A DNA stretch of 64,000 nt from JAJFFW01 sp038534195 (GCA_038534195.1 JBCAXE010000002.1:62001-126000), one strand, 5' to 3'; shown: positions 40,972-50,080, counted from the stretch's first letter. Notes: generated by a model from the letters alone, not told the origin. Program-made: numbers and translations.

Positions 40972-42338
40972 CGTCCGTCTTCTGCTCCCCCGACCTCCAC
41001 AGCGGCGAGAATTTGCGCCAGCGCTGCGAACGTTTGATCTATTGTGACCGCAGCGTCGCGCGCCTGCGTTAAGAAGGCGTCAAGATCGGCCTGAAACGCC
41101 ACCGCACGATCAACGTCTGCGTTCGACCCGGATTGGTAAGCGCCGATGCGGATTAACTCGCGCATATCCTCATAAATGCTCGCCAATCGACGCGCGCGAT
41201 TAACCAGCGCGGCTCGTTCAGGGTCGATATCGTCGAGCGCCATGCGCGAAACAGTTTTAAGAATATCGACTGCAGGAAACCGCCCGCGCTCGGCGATGCG
41301 CCGGTCGAGCACAATATGGCCGTCTAGGATTGCGCGCGACGCATCCGCCACCGGCTCATCATGGTCGTCACCTTCGACGAGCACGCTGAAGACGCCGGTC
41401 ACGGCGCCATCGTTCTTATCCTGGCGGTCAACGCCCGTCCCCGCCCGTTCCAGCAATTTTGGCAACAACGAAAATACCGATGGTGGGAACCCGCGCGAGG
41501 CCGGCGGTTCGCCGGCGGCGATCCCGATTTCGCGTTGCGCCGCCGCAACGCGGGTGATCGAATCCATCAGACACATCACATGCGCGCCCTCATCGCGGAA
41601 ATACTCCGACATTGTCATGGCCAGATACGCCGCCTCCCGGCGCATCATCGCCGGCTCATCGGATGTAGCCGCAATCACCACAGACCGCGCCAACCCTTCC
41701 GCCCCAAGACTATCTTCGATAAATTCGCGTACTTCCCGGCCACGCTCGCCGATCAACGCGATCACACGCACATCGCAATCAGTATTGCGCGCAATCATCG
41801 ACAATAGCGCCGACTTGCCGACGCCTGACCCGGCGAACACGCCGAGCCGTTGGCCGACGCGCGCAGCGGCGAAGGCGTTGAGCGCGCTGACGCCGAAGTC
41901 CACCGCCCCGCCAAGGCGTGCGCGCAAGGGCGCTGGCGGCGGCGCGGCGCGCAACCGATAAGGCCGCGGCCCCTCGCCGATGGCGCCGCCGCCGTCAATC
42001 GGCGCGCCAAGTCCGTTGACGATCCGACCAAGCCATTGGCGCGATGGGCGCGTCGTCGCAGCGGCGTTAAAAAATTTTACGTCGGCGCCGCGCCGGACGC
42101 CGTCAAGCGCGCCGAACGGCAGGGCGAGCGCGCGTCCTTCAGACAGACCCACCACTTCCGCCGCAAGCGGTTCGCCGCTCGTTTCGATTTCGATCCGTGC
42201 GCCGATGTCTAACAGCCCGAGACGATCGCTGATATCAACGCCGACGCCTGACACGCCCTCGACGACGCCGCGCGCCAGAAAAGGGTTGAAGTCGCGCGCC
42301 AAATCATGCGCCCATGTTTTCAGATGAGGATCGGTCAC
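40968..42338 (-). CDS. fliI: Flagellum-specific ATPase FliI
   Basis: A 456-aa F1-beta-like ATPase that energises type III flagellar export. The P-loop is FAGSGVGKSALLS (168-180), followed by VIALIGERGREVREFIED and the Walker B region HVMCLMDSITRVAAAQREIG. The start is GTG (42338), with the normal N-terminal beta-barrel domain following. The fliI-fliJ pair next to ctrA is a conserved arrangement in Caulobacter relatives. Confidence 0.95.
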   Translation of the reverse strand: MTDPHLKTWAHDLARDFNPFLARGVVEGVSGVGVDISDRLGLLDIGARIEIETSGEPLAAEVVGLSEGRALALPFGALDGVRRGADVKFFNAAATTRPSRQWLGRIVNGLGAPIDGGGAIGEGPRPYRLRAAPPPAPLRARLGGAVDFGVSALNAFAAARVGQRLGVFAGSGVGKSALLSMIARNTDCDVRVIALIGERGREVREFIEDSLGAEGLARSVVIAATSDEPAMMRREAAYLAMTMSEYFRDEGAHVMCLMDSITRVAAAQREIGIAAGEPPASRGFPPSVFSLLPKLLERAGTGVDRQDKNDGAVTGVFSVLVEGDDHDEPVADASRAILDGHIVLDRRIAERGRFPAVDILKTVSRMALDDIDPERAALVNRARRLASIYEDMRELIRIGAYQSGSNADVDRAVAFQADLDAFLTQARDAAVTIDQTFAALAQILAAVEVGGAEDGR

Positions 42339-42694
42339 GATCGATTCCGGACTTTCGTCAATTAAGCGACCCGTCGGCGTTCAACCTTGGCGTCGGCGAC
42401 GAGATTAACGCGCAAGGGCTTAAGCCCGCGTAAACTGGTAAACCGCTTTACTGACGCGAGCCCGGCGAGAGATTAATGGGCGGAAGCGATCGCCAGTGTT
42501 TTGCTGGCGCGGAAATTCAGAAAGTTTGAGGCGGTCTTAAAGAGATTGGATAAATGCCTGAAATCCGCGGCGATCGTTAACCTTTATGAAATGAAATCAA
42601 CCTTAAGATCGGTTGAGTGGAAACAAAAAATACGCGGCGCGTGATTAATGACCTGAGGGGCGGCGCGGAAAAATGCGAATAGGAGACGGGCTTC
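42339..42694. promoter_or_regulatory. fliI/ctrA divergent intergenic region
   Basis: 356 bp without a gene. It contains a 12-bp perfect palindrome GGGCTTAAGCCC (42416-42427), a CcrM-type GANTC site (GATTC, 42343-42347) and several isolated TTAA half sites (for example 42577-42580), but no full TTAA-N7-TTAA box. An AGGAGA Shine-Dalgarno lies just before the ctrA ATG. Promoter positions cannot be fixed by eye. Confidence 0.5.
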
Positions 42695-43396
42695 ATGCGG
42701 GTATTGTTAATTGAAGACGATGGGGCGACCGCGCAGAGCATCGAATTGATGCTCAAGTCGGACGGATTTAACTGCTACACCACCGATCTCGGCGAAGAGG
42801 GCGTCGATCTCGGCAAGGTTTATGATTACGACATTATCCTTCTCGACCTGAACCTGCCGGACATGACGGGTTTCGACGTCCTGAAGACGTTGCGCGTATC
42901 GAAGGTGAATACGCCGATCCTGATCCTCACCGGCCAGGGCGACATTGAGACGAAAGTGCGCGGTCTCGGCTTCGGCGCCGACGATTACATGACCAAGCCG
43001 TTCCATAAGGACGAGCTGGTGGCGCGCATCCACGCCATTGTCCGCCGCTCGAAAGGCCACTCGCAGTCGGTCATCACCACAGGCGATTTGATCGTCAATC
43101 TCGACGCCAAGACGGTGGAAGTCGCGGGTCAGCGCGTTCACCTCACCGGCAAAGAATACCAGATGCTGGAGCTGCTCTCGCTGCGCAAAGGCACGACGCT
43201 CACCAAAGAGATGTTCCTGAACCACCTTTACGGCGGCATGGACGAGCCGGAACTGAAAATCATCGACGTCTTCATCTGTAAGCTTCGCAAGAAGCTGGCG
43301 GCCGCCACGACCGGCGAACATTACATCGAAACCGTCTGGGGCCGCGGCTACGTGCTGCGCGATCCGGCGGAAGAAAAAACGGCTTCTGTTGCGTAA
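42695..43396 (+). CDS. ctrA: Cell cycle response regulator CtrA
   Basis: A 233-aa OmpR-type response regulator, the master cell-cycle regulator of Caulobacter relatives. The receiver domain begins MRVLLIEDDGATAQSIELML with phosphoacceptor Asp51 (ILLDLNLPDM) and Lys in MTKPFHKDEL. The winged-helix output domain (LTGKEYQMLELLSLRKGTTL ... VWGRGYVLRDP) is nearly the consensus CtrA sequence. A strong terminator follows. TTAA-N7-TTAA targets occur elsewhere in this window. Confidence 0.98.
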   Translation: MRVLLIEDDGATAQSIELMLKSDGFNCYTTDLGEEGVDLGKVYDYDIILLDLNLPDMTGFDVLKTLRVSKVNTPILILTGQGDIETKVRGLGFGADDYMTKPFHKDELVARIHAIVRRSKGHSQSVITTGDLIVNLDAKTVEVAGQRVHLTGKEYQMLELLSLRKGTTLTKEMFLNHLYGGMDEPELKIIDVFICKLRKKLAAATTGEHYIETVWGRGYVLRDPAEEKTASVA

Positions 43397-43423
43397 CATC
43401 CTCGACTACCTTGCATCACTGAA

Positions 43424-43454
43424 AACGCCTCCCGGTTCCGGGAGGCGTTTTTTT
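43424..43454 (+). terminator. Intrinsic terminator of ctrA
   Basis: AACGCCTCCCGG and CCGGGAGGCGTT form a perfect 12-bp stem with a 2-base gap, followed by a run of seven T. It lies 28 bp after the ctrA stop. Confidence 0.92.
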
Positions 43455-43465
43455 ATGCGCGCGTT

Positions 43466-44065
43466 TTAAGCCGTTTGCAGGCTAAGCGTTCGCCGGATCG
43501 CGCCGCTGTCAACGATGATGATCGCGGTTGTGATGAGATAGAGCGCAGCGACAGACAATGGCAGCCAGGTAAGGCGCTCATCGGGAAAATATATCCAGAT
43601 CGCTGTCGGAATGATCGCGCGCGCGATCGCGTGGGCTGAATAGATCGCTGTGCGCCCGTAGCTCCAGCCGATGACCGGCCAATGGACGGACATGCCCACC
43701 GCAAGGATCAGCGGGATCAAGGACGGGCCTTCCGACGCCGCCGCCACGATGAACGCCCAGAACAGCAACATTGAAATGAACGCTGGCAAAAGGACAGAGT
43801 CCACCGCCGCCTTATCCTTCATAAAGTCGTTGCGAAAGATTCTGGCGTAGGCAAGCGCAAGCGGGAAAATGGCGCCCGACCCAAAGAATGCGACGCTGGA
43901 CCAGACTGATAAGTCCAGAAAATATCCGGCGGCGCCGAGCGCCGCCCAGTAGGTGGCGCCCGCCAGCGGGATCGGAAAGCCGCCGCGCAAGCGCGCATAA
44001 GACGCGAGGCGATTGGCTTTAAGCGCTTCTTTTAAGTCTTCCGTTGTCAGATTAAGTTGCGTCAT
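43466..44065 (-). CDS. Unknown membrane protein, partner of the MerR regulator
   Basis: A 199-aa protein with about six hydrophobic segments (ATYWAALGAAGYFLDL, SVAFFGSGAIFPLALAYA, LLPAFISMLLFWAFIVAAA, LIPLILAVGMSVHWPVIGW, AIARAIIPTAIWIYFP, LTWLPLSVAALYLITTAIII). It resembles DUF7010-like membrane proteins; I cannot assign a function. Its ATG overlaps the merR-type gene stop by four bases, so it is the likely regulated or co-expressed target. Confidence 0.72.
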   Translation of the reverse strand: MTQLNLTTEDLKEALKANRLASYARLRGGFPIPLAGATYWAALGAAGYFLDLSVWSSVAFFGSGAIFPLALAYARIFRNDFMKDKAAVDSVLLPAFISMLLFWAFIVAAASEGPSLIPLILAVGMSVHWPVIGWSYGRTAIYSAHAIARAIIPTAIWIYFPDERLTWLPLSVAALYLITTAIIIVDSGAIRRTLSLQTA

Positions 44066-44874
44066 CCGCGTCCCCTCGGCTCGTTATTTGATGCTGGTTT
44101 CGTGTCGCCGCCGCGCGCTCGCGCCGCGTAGGCTTCCTGAATAAAATGCGTCACCTGCCCGGTGGCCTGCTGACGTGCATGGTCGCGCCATTCATCAACA
44201 TTGGTCCACATTTTGCGGGCCATCGCCTGCTGCTCCGGACTGGCGACGCGCCGGAACGGCTCAAGCAACGCCTCCCACCGCGCCAAAAAGGCTTGCGCTT
44301 TTTCGCTTTCGGAATCGAGCGGCAGCGCGGCCTTGATCTCGCCGATCAGCGTACGCCACGCATTATCGTAGTCTTCGGGATCGACCTCCTGACGCAGACG
44401 CGCCGTCATATCCCGCCACGCATCATGGTGGCGTTTGGTGAAGTGTTTTTCAAAAAAGGCGCGCGCACGTTGCGCCGCTTCCCGGTCGTTCGATGAGGCG
44501 ATGATCCGCGCCAGATGATCGATCTCCGCCGGGTCGCCGCCTTCAAGCTCGGCGTCGATGTCTTTCAGGAGAACGATTGCGTGCGCCACGCGGTCGGCTT
44601 CATCGCGTAGATAATCGAGTTGCGCAGCGATTAGCCCGCGCGCATCGACGGGGTTTGCGAGCCACTTTTTGATGAGATCAAGCGGCATGCCGGCCTGCTT
44701 CAAAAGCCGCACTTTCGCCAGAACCAGCAAAGCGTCTGCATCATACAAACGCTGGCCCGCAGACGAGCGCCCGGGCTTTACGAGCCCAAGGCTTTCATAA
44801 TGGCGGATCATGCGTTCGGACAGTCCGGTCCGCGCAACCACATCGCCGATCCTGTAATGGGCGCTCTTCTCCAT
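44062..44874 (-). CDS. MerR family regulator with TipAS-like C-terminal domain
   Basis: A 270-aa regulator. The MerR winged helix-turn-helix is YRIGDVVARTGLSERMIRHYESLGLV (6-31), and a coiled dimerisation helix follows. The long C-terminal half (about 130-250) with SEKAQAFLARWEALLEPF and ASPEQQAMARKMW resembles the antibiotic-binding TipAS domain. No metal-binding Cys pattern is visible, so an organic ligand is more likely than a metal. It is first in a two-gene operon with a membrane protein. Confidence 0.8.
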   Translation of the reverse strand: MEKSAHYRIGDVVARTGLSERMIRHYESLGLVKPGRSSAGQRLYDADALLVLAKVRLLKQAGMPLDLIKKWLANPVDARGLIAAQLDYLRDEADRVAHAIVLLKDIDAELEGGDPAEIDHLARIIASSNDREAAQRARAFFEKHFTKRHHDAWRDMTARLRQEVDPEDYDNAWRTLIGEIKAALPLDSESEKAQAFLARWEALLEPFRRVASPEQQAMARKMWTNVDEWRDHARQQATGQVTHFIQEAYAARARGGDTKPASNNEPRGRG

Positions 44875-44975
44875 ACCGCCACCCTAACCCCTGACATCGT
44901 GTCAGGGGCAAGAAGAAAAACGCCGAACGTGATCAATCAGGGCGGGACGATCAGGCGGGTTATCCCGCGCTTTAG

Positions 44976-45366
44976 AAAATTCGCCAGACGGTCTGTAAGC
45001 CGGGTTCTGTACTTCTCGTAAGAGAAGCGACGACCATTCATCTGGGACGACGCTTGCGCATCGCCTCAAGCAACCAACCCGGACGTCCTGAGCGCGAAGA
45101 CTTCGCTCTCCTCCGTAAACGGAAGAACGGCGTCCCTATTCGGTTTTGCTCCCGGCGGGGCTTGCCCTGCCCGCCCTATTGCTAGCGCGGCGGTGCGCTC
45201 TTACCGCACCTTTTCACCCTTACCTGTCGAAACAGGCGGTATATTTTCTGCGGCGCTTTCCCTCAGGTTTAACCCTGGCCGGGCGTTACCCGGCGCCGTG
45301 TCTCCATGGAGCCCGGACTTTCCTCTCCCAAAAGGAGCGGCCGTCCGACCGACTGGCGAGCTTCTG
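44976..45366 (-). ncRNA. rnpB: RNase P RNA (M1, type A)
   Basis: The minus strand carries the universal RNase P RNA elements. Near the 5' end is AGAGGAAAGTCCGGGCTCCA (around 45306-45325), in the middle GAGCAAAACCGAATAGGGA, and near the 3' end ACAGAACCCGGCTTACAGA (44992-45010). The terminal P1 helix pairs CGCCAGTCGGTC at the 5' end with GACCGTCTGGCG at the 3' end, which sets the limits to within about ten bases. The RNA processes tRNA 5' ends. It lies between the MerR gene and a small membrane protein gene, with no overlapping real gene. Confidence 0.97.
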
Positions 45367-45464
45367 ACGTGGGCTTTTAAATGACGCAAGTCAAGGCGGG
45401 CCCCGCGCGCCGGACGCTATGAAGCGGGGGAACTTTTTTCACCGCGAACAGTGGGGCGGCGTTT

Positions 45465-45926
45465 ATGCTGACGACGGCGACGGGGATATTGGTCATCGCG
45501 CTCGGTCTCATTTGCTGGGTCGGGCAGACTCTGGTCGTCTTCGCCCCGAACGTCGCCGTAAAACTCGGCGTCTTTGAGCGCGAGCAGGAGCTTGACCGTT
45601 CGATGTATCTTTTCGAGCGGTTCTCACAAGGCGTCCCCGATATTCTTCTCACCTGGATTCTGCCCGCCGCCGCACTAATGATGATCTTGGGGGTCGAACA
45701 ATGGCCGTTATTCGCGCTCGTCGGCGGCGGCGTTTATTTGTATTTTCCAGCGGTCTTCATCATCACGCGCATCGCGTTAAAGAAGGACGGGAAAAAGATT
45801 GGCCGGCCGTCATCCGTGTTCGCCGCCTATTCGCTGGGCGCGCTCTGGATGATCTCCGCCGCCTATATGATTTTTCTGGCCGTTGAGGAACTTAGCGGCG
45901 TCGCTTCGGCGCTCAAGACTGGATAG
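45465..45926 (+). CDS. Unknown four-helix membrane protein
   Basis: A 153-aa protein with four hydrophobic segments (TGILVIALGLICWVGQTLVV, ILLTWILPAAALMMIL, WPLFALVGGGVYLYFPAVFI, YSLGALWMISAAYMIFLAV). I do not recognise a family and no catalytic motif is apparent. It is followed 43 bp later by another small membrane protein on the same strand, so the two may form an operon. Confidence 0.7.
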   Translation: MLTTATGILVIALGLICWVGQTLVVFAPNVAVKLGVFEREQELDRSMYLFERFSQGVPDILLTWILPAAALMMILGVEQWPLFALVGGGVYLYFPAVFIITRIALKKDGKKIGRPSSVFAAYSLGALWMISAAYMIFLAVEELSGVASALKTG

Positions 45927-45969
45927 GCTGCCCAAACCGCCGCTCTACTCAGTATAGCGATTATAAAAA

Positions 45970-46419
45970 ATGAAACCAACCTTGATAACATGGATTCTTG
46001 TCGCCTTTGGCGCGATAACGCTCCTTCCCTTATTCCTGGCGCAGTTTCGGATGCTGTCAGCGCCTCATGGGGAGAAGACCCGCGATCTCCTGATCGGCGA
46101 CGGAGAAGATTGGCGCGACGACACGCACTTTCGCTTATCGAAGGGCGCGGCGTGGGCCGACTGGCTGTTTTTCCTGCCGCTCTTTCTGCTTGGCGTTTTC
46201 GGGATCAGCTTGCGCCAACCCTGGGGGTATATGCTCTTCGGCGTTGCTGGCGCGATGTCGCTCTACATCAACATCATTCTCTGGGTCACCGAGAAAAAGT
46301 ATGTGTACCCCTCACGCGGCCCCCTGCGCTACTTCACCTATTACTGGGGCTTCTTCGTTTACTGGGGCGCGCTGGCGTTGGCGTACGCCACGCTTCGATT
46401 GAGCGGGATCGCGTTCTGA
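45970..46419 (+). CDS. Unknown small membrane protein
   Basis: A 149-aa protein with about four hydrophobic segments: an N-terminal one (WILVAFGAITLLPLFLAQF), a loop with GEDWRDDTHFRLSKGAAWADW, then LFFLPLFLLGVFGISL, GYMLFGVAGAMSLYINIILW and YWGFFVYWGALALAYATL. It is not assigned to a named family. It probably shares a transcript with the preceding membrane protein. Confidence 0.68.
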   Translation: MKPTLITWILVAFGAITLLPLFLAQFRMLSAPHGEKTRDLLIGDGEDWRDDTHFRLSKGAAWADWLFFLPLFLLGVFGISLRQPWGYMLFGVAGAMSLYINIILWVTEKKYVYPSRGPLRYFTYYWGFFVYWGALALAYATLRLSGIAF

Positions 46420-46546
46420 GCGTCACCGCGCGACAATGCGGACGTTCCTTGCTTGAGCGCTGACGCCGCCGTCATCGCGTATCGTTCGTTTGGGTTCATG
46501 ATTTCATCATTGCCGCTATCCCAGAGAAACGCTTCGCGATAAGCTG

Positions 46547-47566
46547 ATGGGCATGCGATTTCTCAAATGGACTTTCATCGGCGTCGGTTCCCCTTTCCTC
46601 CTCGCCTTATTAGGGGTGACGATCAGCGTCATGTCAGCGCTCGACTGGGATCGCGCGCACACCAATGAAACAGCCGCCTTGCCGTTTTACGAAACAGGCG
46701 CGTCCGACGGCCTTTACCAGCTTCGTGCAAATGGGCTCATCTTTCGCGCCCGCATTCATGGAGCAGCCAATGACGGTCCCGGGATCATTTTATTGCATGG
46801 GCACCCGGAGACGTCGATCATGTGGGAGCCGCTTGCGCGCGCAGCCGCGGGCGCCGGTTACCGCGTGATCGCTTTTGATCAGCGCGGCTACAGCCCCGGC
46901 GCCCGGCCCAAAGGCGTCGCGCCTTACAAGGCCGACAATCAGATTGCGGATGTTATCGCGGTCGCCGGCGCCATGGGGTTTGAGCGCTTCCATCTGGTTG
47001 GCCATGATTGGGGCGCGGTCATCGCGTGGGCGACCGCGGTTTTCCATCCGGAACGGCTTGAAAGCCTGACGGCGATGTCAATTCCGCACCCCGCGACGCT
47101 CACAGCGAGCGTCGTTAACGAGCCGCCTCTATACATTCAACTGTTTTCGCTGCCCTGGCTCCCCGAAGCGACTTTGCTGTTCAATGATTTGGCGGGGTAC
47201 AAGAATTTCTATTCGGAACAGTCGGATGAAGAGATCGCCGAGTATTTGCGCGTCTTCTCCGAACCCGGCGCTTCGACGGCCGCCTTAAATTGGTATCGGG
47301 GAATCCAGAATAGTCTTTCGTTGATCGCCGAGCGCAACGCCGACATCAGCGCGCCGACTCTGTTCATTTATGGCGACCAGGAACTCTGGGTCACCCCCGA
47401 CTTCCTCGCGCAACAGCGAACGCTCATGAGCGGCGCGTATAGCGAGCTGGAACTCAACGCAGGGCATTGGCTTATTCAGCCGCATACGGAGACGGTCATC
47501 GATGCCGTGCTTTCGCACATTAGCGCTTACCCGCCGGGTGAAAGCTTGGCATCGGAAGAACGTTGA
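46547..47566 (+). CDS. Alpha/beta hydrolase, epoxide-hydrolase-like
   Basis: A 339-aa hydrolase with an N-terminal membrane anchor or signal segment (FIGVGSPFLLALLGVTISVM). HGHPETS provides the oxyanion hole (HGxP type) and GHDWGA is the nucleophile elbow with Asp as nucleophile, as in epoxide hydrolases and haloalkane dehalogenases. A cap domain follows, and the catalytic His is in ELNAGHWLIQP. The Asp nucleophile and HGHP motif favour an epoxide hydrolase; the substrate is unknown. Periplasmic or membrane-anchored location is inferred. Confidence 0.85.
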   Translation: MGMRFLKWTFIGVGSPFLLALLGVTISVMSALDWDRAHTNETAALPFYETGASDGLYQLRANGLIFRARIHGAANDGPGIILLHGHPETSIMWEPLARAAAGAGYRVIAFDQRGYSPGARPKGVAPYKADNQIADVIAVAGAMGFERFHLVGHDWGAVIAWATAVFHPERLESLTAMSIPHPATLTASVVNEPPLYIQLFSLPWLPEATLLFNDLAGYKNFYSEQSDEEIAEYLRVFSEPGASTAALNWYRGIQNSLSLIAERNADISAPTLFIYGDQELWVTPDFLAQQRTLMSGAYSELELNAGHWLIQPHTETVIDAVLSHISAYPPGESLASEER

Positions 47567-47721
47567 GGGCGCGGTGCGGGAGAATAATTCCTTTCGGCCG
47601 CCCGCCAATTTCTGATGTTAATTACAATACCTCCACTTCCGCCTTCCCGCGGTCAAGCCGCGGCAAGGCGCATGGTGCTAAAGTTAAGGGCGCAAACAGG
47701 CCAACATCACCCGCGTCAACA

Positions 47722-48513
47722 TCAATCCTCCGCCAGTCTTGCAGCCAGCTCCTTCACCAACCGAACCGCCACATTCGCCGTCATCAGATTGACGTCGCGT
47801 TCGGGGTTGAGCTCGACGATGTCGGCGCCGATGAGCGGGCCCGGCGCCTTTTTGATCATCGCCAACACTTCGCGAGTGCTGAGGCCGCCCGGCTCCAGGT
47901 GAGAGACGCCGGGCGCGAAGGCGGGGTCTAGGCCATCGAGGTCGATCGAGATGTATAACGGGCCCGTCAGGCGGTCGAACGGAACGGAACCGGCCTCTTC
48001 GGCGCCAAGCGCGATCACGTCGTGAGGCGCCGCGACTTTTTCCTGTTCAGGCGACGCGCTCCTGATCCCCACTTGCACGAGCGTTCTAATCGATCCTGCT
48101 TCGAGCGCCCTTGCGAAAGGCGACGCGTGGGAATAGCGGTCGCCCTCGAATTCATCATAAAGGTCACGGTGCGCATCAATATGTAACACGTTGACGGGGC
48201 CATGTTTGTCGCGAACCGCTTCTAAAATCGGATAGGTCACCGAATGATCGCCGCCGAGGCTAAGGGGCGCCCGCCCCGCTGCGAGCGCTTCGCCAACGCG
48301 CGCGGTGATATCAGCGCGGGCGGCGGCGGCGTCTTCAGGGAGCGGGTCGAACATCTCCGCACTGATGACGCGCGTCACATCAACGCCCGAAAGCGAATAA
48401 GGGCTTGAGGCGTCGCTGCGCAAGAGCGAACGGATAATCGACGGGCCGAGCGCCGGTCCGCGCGCATGGGAGGAACTTGCGTCCCACGGAAAGCCTAAAA
48501 GACTGACAGGCAT
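47722..48513 (-). CDS. Ureohydrolase (agmatinase/arginase/formiminoglutamase family)
   Basis: A 263-aa binuclear manganese hydrolase. All metal-binding motifs are intact: LGGDHSVTYP, LHIDAHRDLYDEF and ISIDLDGLDPAFAPG. These residues place it in the arginase superfamily; the short N-terminus and the absence of a clear substrate-specific loop fit agmatinase-like proteins, but which guanidino substrate is used cannot be decided. It stands alone. Confidence 0.9.
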   Translation of the reverse strand: MPVSLLGFPWDASSSHARGPALGPSIIRSLLRSDASSPYSLSGVDVTRVISAEMFDPLPEDAAAARADITARVGEALAAGRAPLSLGGDHSVTYPILEAVRDKHGPVNVLHIDAHRDLYDEFEGDRYSHASPFARALEAGSIRTLVQVGIRSASPEQEKVAAPHDVIALGAEEAGSVPFDRLTGPLYISIDLDGLDPAFAPGVSHLEPGGLSTREVLAMIKKAPGPLIGADIVELNPERDVNLMTANVAVRLVKELAARLAED

Positions 48514-48602
48514 GGCGCTATTCCTGTGAAGCGAACAAGTCGGAATTACGCCCTAACTTAATTCACACCAATAGTTTGTTACAGCGCCTGGCCGGAAGAA
48601 AC

Positions 48603-49301
48603 TCACGCACGAATCATCGCCAGCTCGGGTTCATATTCCTTCATCGCCTTCGTTCCGGCGGAGGTAACCTTATAAATACCCCTCCTGACGCGTTCAAACC
48701 ATCCATAATAATCGTCCGCCATGATGCGCCTCGCCGAAGAAACGTCTGTCGCCGACGCAACTTCTGACGCCTTGGTCGGGCCGCGCTCATATAAAAAATT
48801 CAGGCACTTCAGCGCATCTTGACGATAAGCAGTAACAAGAGCCGTCCGCGTGGAGCCGCCCTTGTTGGGGTCGCCTTCGCGTTTCGTGAATTCTTTCAGA
48901 AGGCGTATCTTTTTGACAGTCGACTTGCGCGGTTTGTAGGGCCCCGGGTCAACGTGAACCTCCACAAATAGGTCTTTCGGCCGGATCGTCATCAAACCAA
49001 CGCCCAATCTGCGACAGAGCGCGATGTTTTTCTTTAAAGCCTGAGAGAATGTCCTCCCCGCCCGCCGGGGAACTGCGACATAGACAAAGTCGCTGACGCG
49101 CTGCCGTTCAACAGCCTGATGAAACAGCGCAAGGGAAAAACCTGTCTTGAGCTCTACGATCACCGGCGGTTCATTGTCTCGGCATGCAACCACGTCAGCA
49201 GCGCCAATCTCTGCTTTCACCTCATAACCCTGAGCCTGCAGCAGGTGCTTGACGGGGTCGTAGAGATCCGTTTCACGCATGACGGCGGCCGATTTTCTCA
49301 T
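48603..49301 (-). CDS. DUF2161 family PD-(D/E)xK nuclease-like protein
   Basis: A 232-aa protein. The N-terminal half carries a PD-(D/E)xK-like core (IGAADVVACRDN ... PVIVELKTGFS, with Asp, Glu and Lys spaced as in this fold). The C-terminal half (about 160-232, RQDALKCLNFLYERGPTKASEVASATDVSSARRIM) is a winged-helix-like domain. Such DUF2161 proteins are common in alphaproteobacteria and their role is unknown; a DNA- or RNA-cleaving activity is inferred. There is no adjacent toxin, methylase or defence gene. Confidence 0.8.
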   Translation of the reverse strand: MRKSAAVMRETDLYDPVKHLLQAQGYEVKAEIGAADVVACRDNEPPVIVELKTGFSLALFHQAVERQRVSDFVYVAVPRRAGRTFSQALKKNIALCRRLGVGLMTIRPKDLFVEVHVDPGPYKPRKSTVKKIRLLKEFTKREGDPNKGGSTRTALVTAYRQDALKCLNFLYERGPTKASEVASATDVSSARRIMADDYYGWFERVRRGIYKVTSAGTKAMKEYEPELAMIRA

Positions 49302-49396
49302 TCTTAACTCCGGAAATGTTCGAAGACAGAATTGGAGACGAAAGTAAACGAAAGCTTTCGATCATTCGCCGCGTGAATGGATACACCGCGCCATTG

Positions 49397-50080
49397 TCAG
49401 TCGTTATGGCGCTCCAGCACGTGGAGCAACGCCGCTTTCGTCAGCGGACTGAACCCTTGCCCGAGCGCCGCAGGACAATACCTTCGCTGGAAAGCGAGCA
49501 GAGCCGCAACATGAACGCTGGTGGGCGCATCATAGCCAATCGCGGAAAGGGCGGTTAGCGCGTCCTCATAAGAAATGGCCTGATCGCCCTCGCCCTCATA
49601 GGGGCCGATCGCCAATCCTTCCGCGGCCAGACGCGCCCAGGGAAACTTCTCGCCTGGGTCTTCCTTGCGCGACGGCGCCACGTCCGAATGGCCGAGCACG
49701 CAGTTGGGCGCAATGTCGTGACGGCTGATAATGTCTTTCAATAATGCAATGACCGCCTCGATTTGCGCCGAGGGAAAATCGCGATACCCAAACTCATGCC
49801 CTGGATTGACGATCTCAACGCCGACCGAGCGCGCGTTGATGTCTGCCTCGCCGCGCCAGCTCGAGACGCCTGCGTGCCACGCCCGATTTTCTTCCGCCAC
49901 CAGACGAAAGACGCGGCCGTCTTCTTCCACGACATAATGGGCGCTTACTTTCGCCGCCGGATCGCACAGGCGCTCAATCGCTTCTTCGCCGGTGCGCATG
50001 CCCGTATAGTGCAGGATCGCCATATCGACCGCACGGCCGCGCGCATCGAAATTTGGTGAGGGCCGTTCAATTATTTTCAT
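49397..50080 (-). CDS. N-acetylmuramoyl-L-alanine amidase, AmpD-like with C-terminal peptidoglycan-binding region
   Basis: A 227-aa Amidase_2 protein that cleaves the lactyl-peptide bond of muropeptides. The zinc ligands are in MAILHYTGMR (His) and CVLGHSDVAPSRKEDPGEKFPW (His and Asp), with GVEIVNPGHE between. A C-terminal stretch (about 165-227) resembles a peptidoglycan-binding domain. The ATG at 50080 makes a 4-base ATGA overlap with the upstream EamA gene; a longer in-frame version reads through that gene. No signal peptide is seen, consistent with cytoplasmic cell-wall recycling. Confidence 0.9.
   Translation of the reverse strand: MKIIERPSPNFDARGRAVDMAILHYTGMRTGEEAIERLCDPAAKVSAHYVVEEDGRVFRLVAEENRAWHAGVSSWRGEADINARSVGVEIVNPGHEFGYRDFPSAQIEAVIALLKDIISRHDIAPNCVLGHSDVAPSRKEDPGEKFPWARLAAEGLAIGPYEGEGDQAISYEDALTALSAIGYDAPTSVHVAALLAFQRRYCPAALGQGFSPLTKAALLHVLERHND

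Noticed and set aside
45146..45367. A 73-codon frame across 45146-45367
   Set aside because: It lies antisense to the RNase P RNA gene; its coding potential is a by-product of conserved RNA sequence and it has no Shine-Dalgarno.
45366..45394. Sigma-70 promoter for rnpB with TTGACT at 45389-45394
   Set aside because: No -10 hexamer occurs at an acceptable spacing; not annotated.
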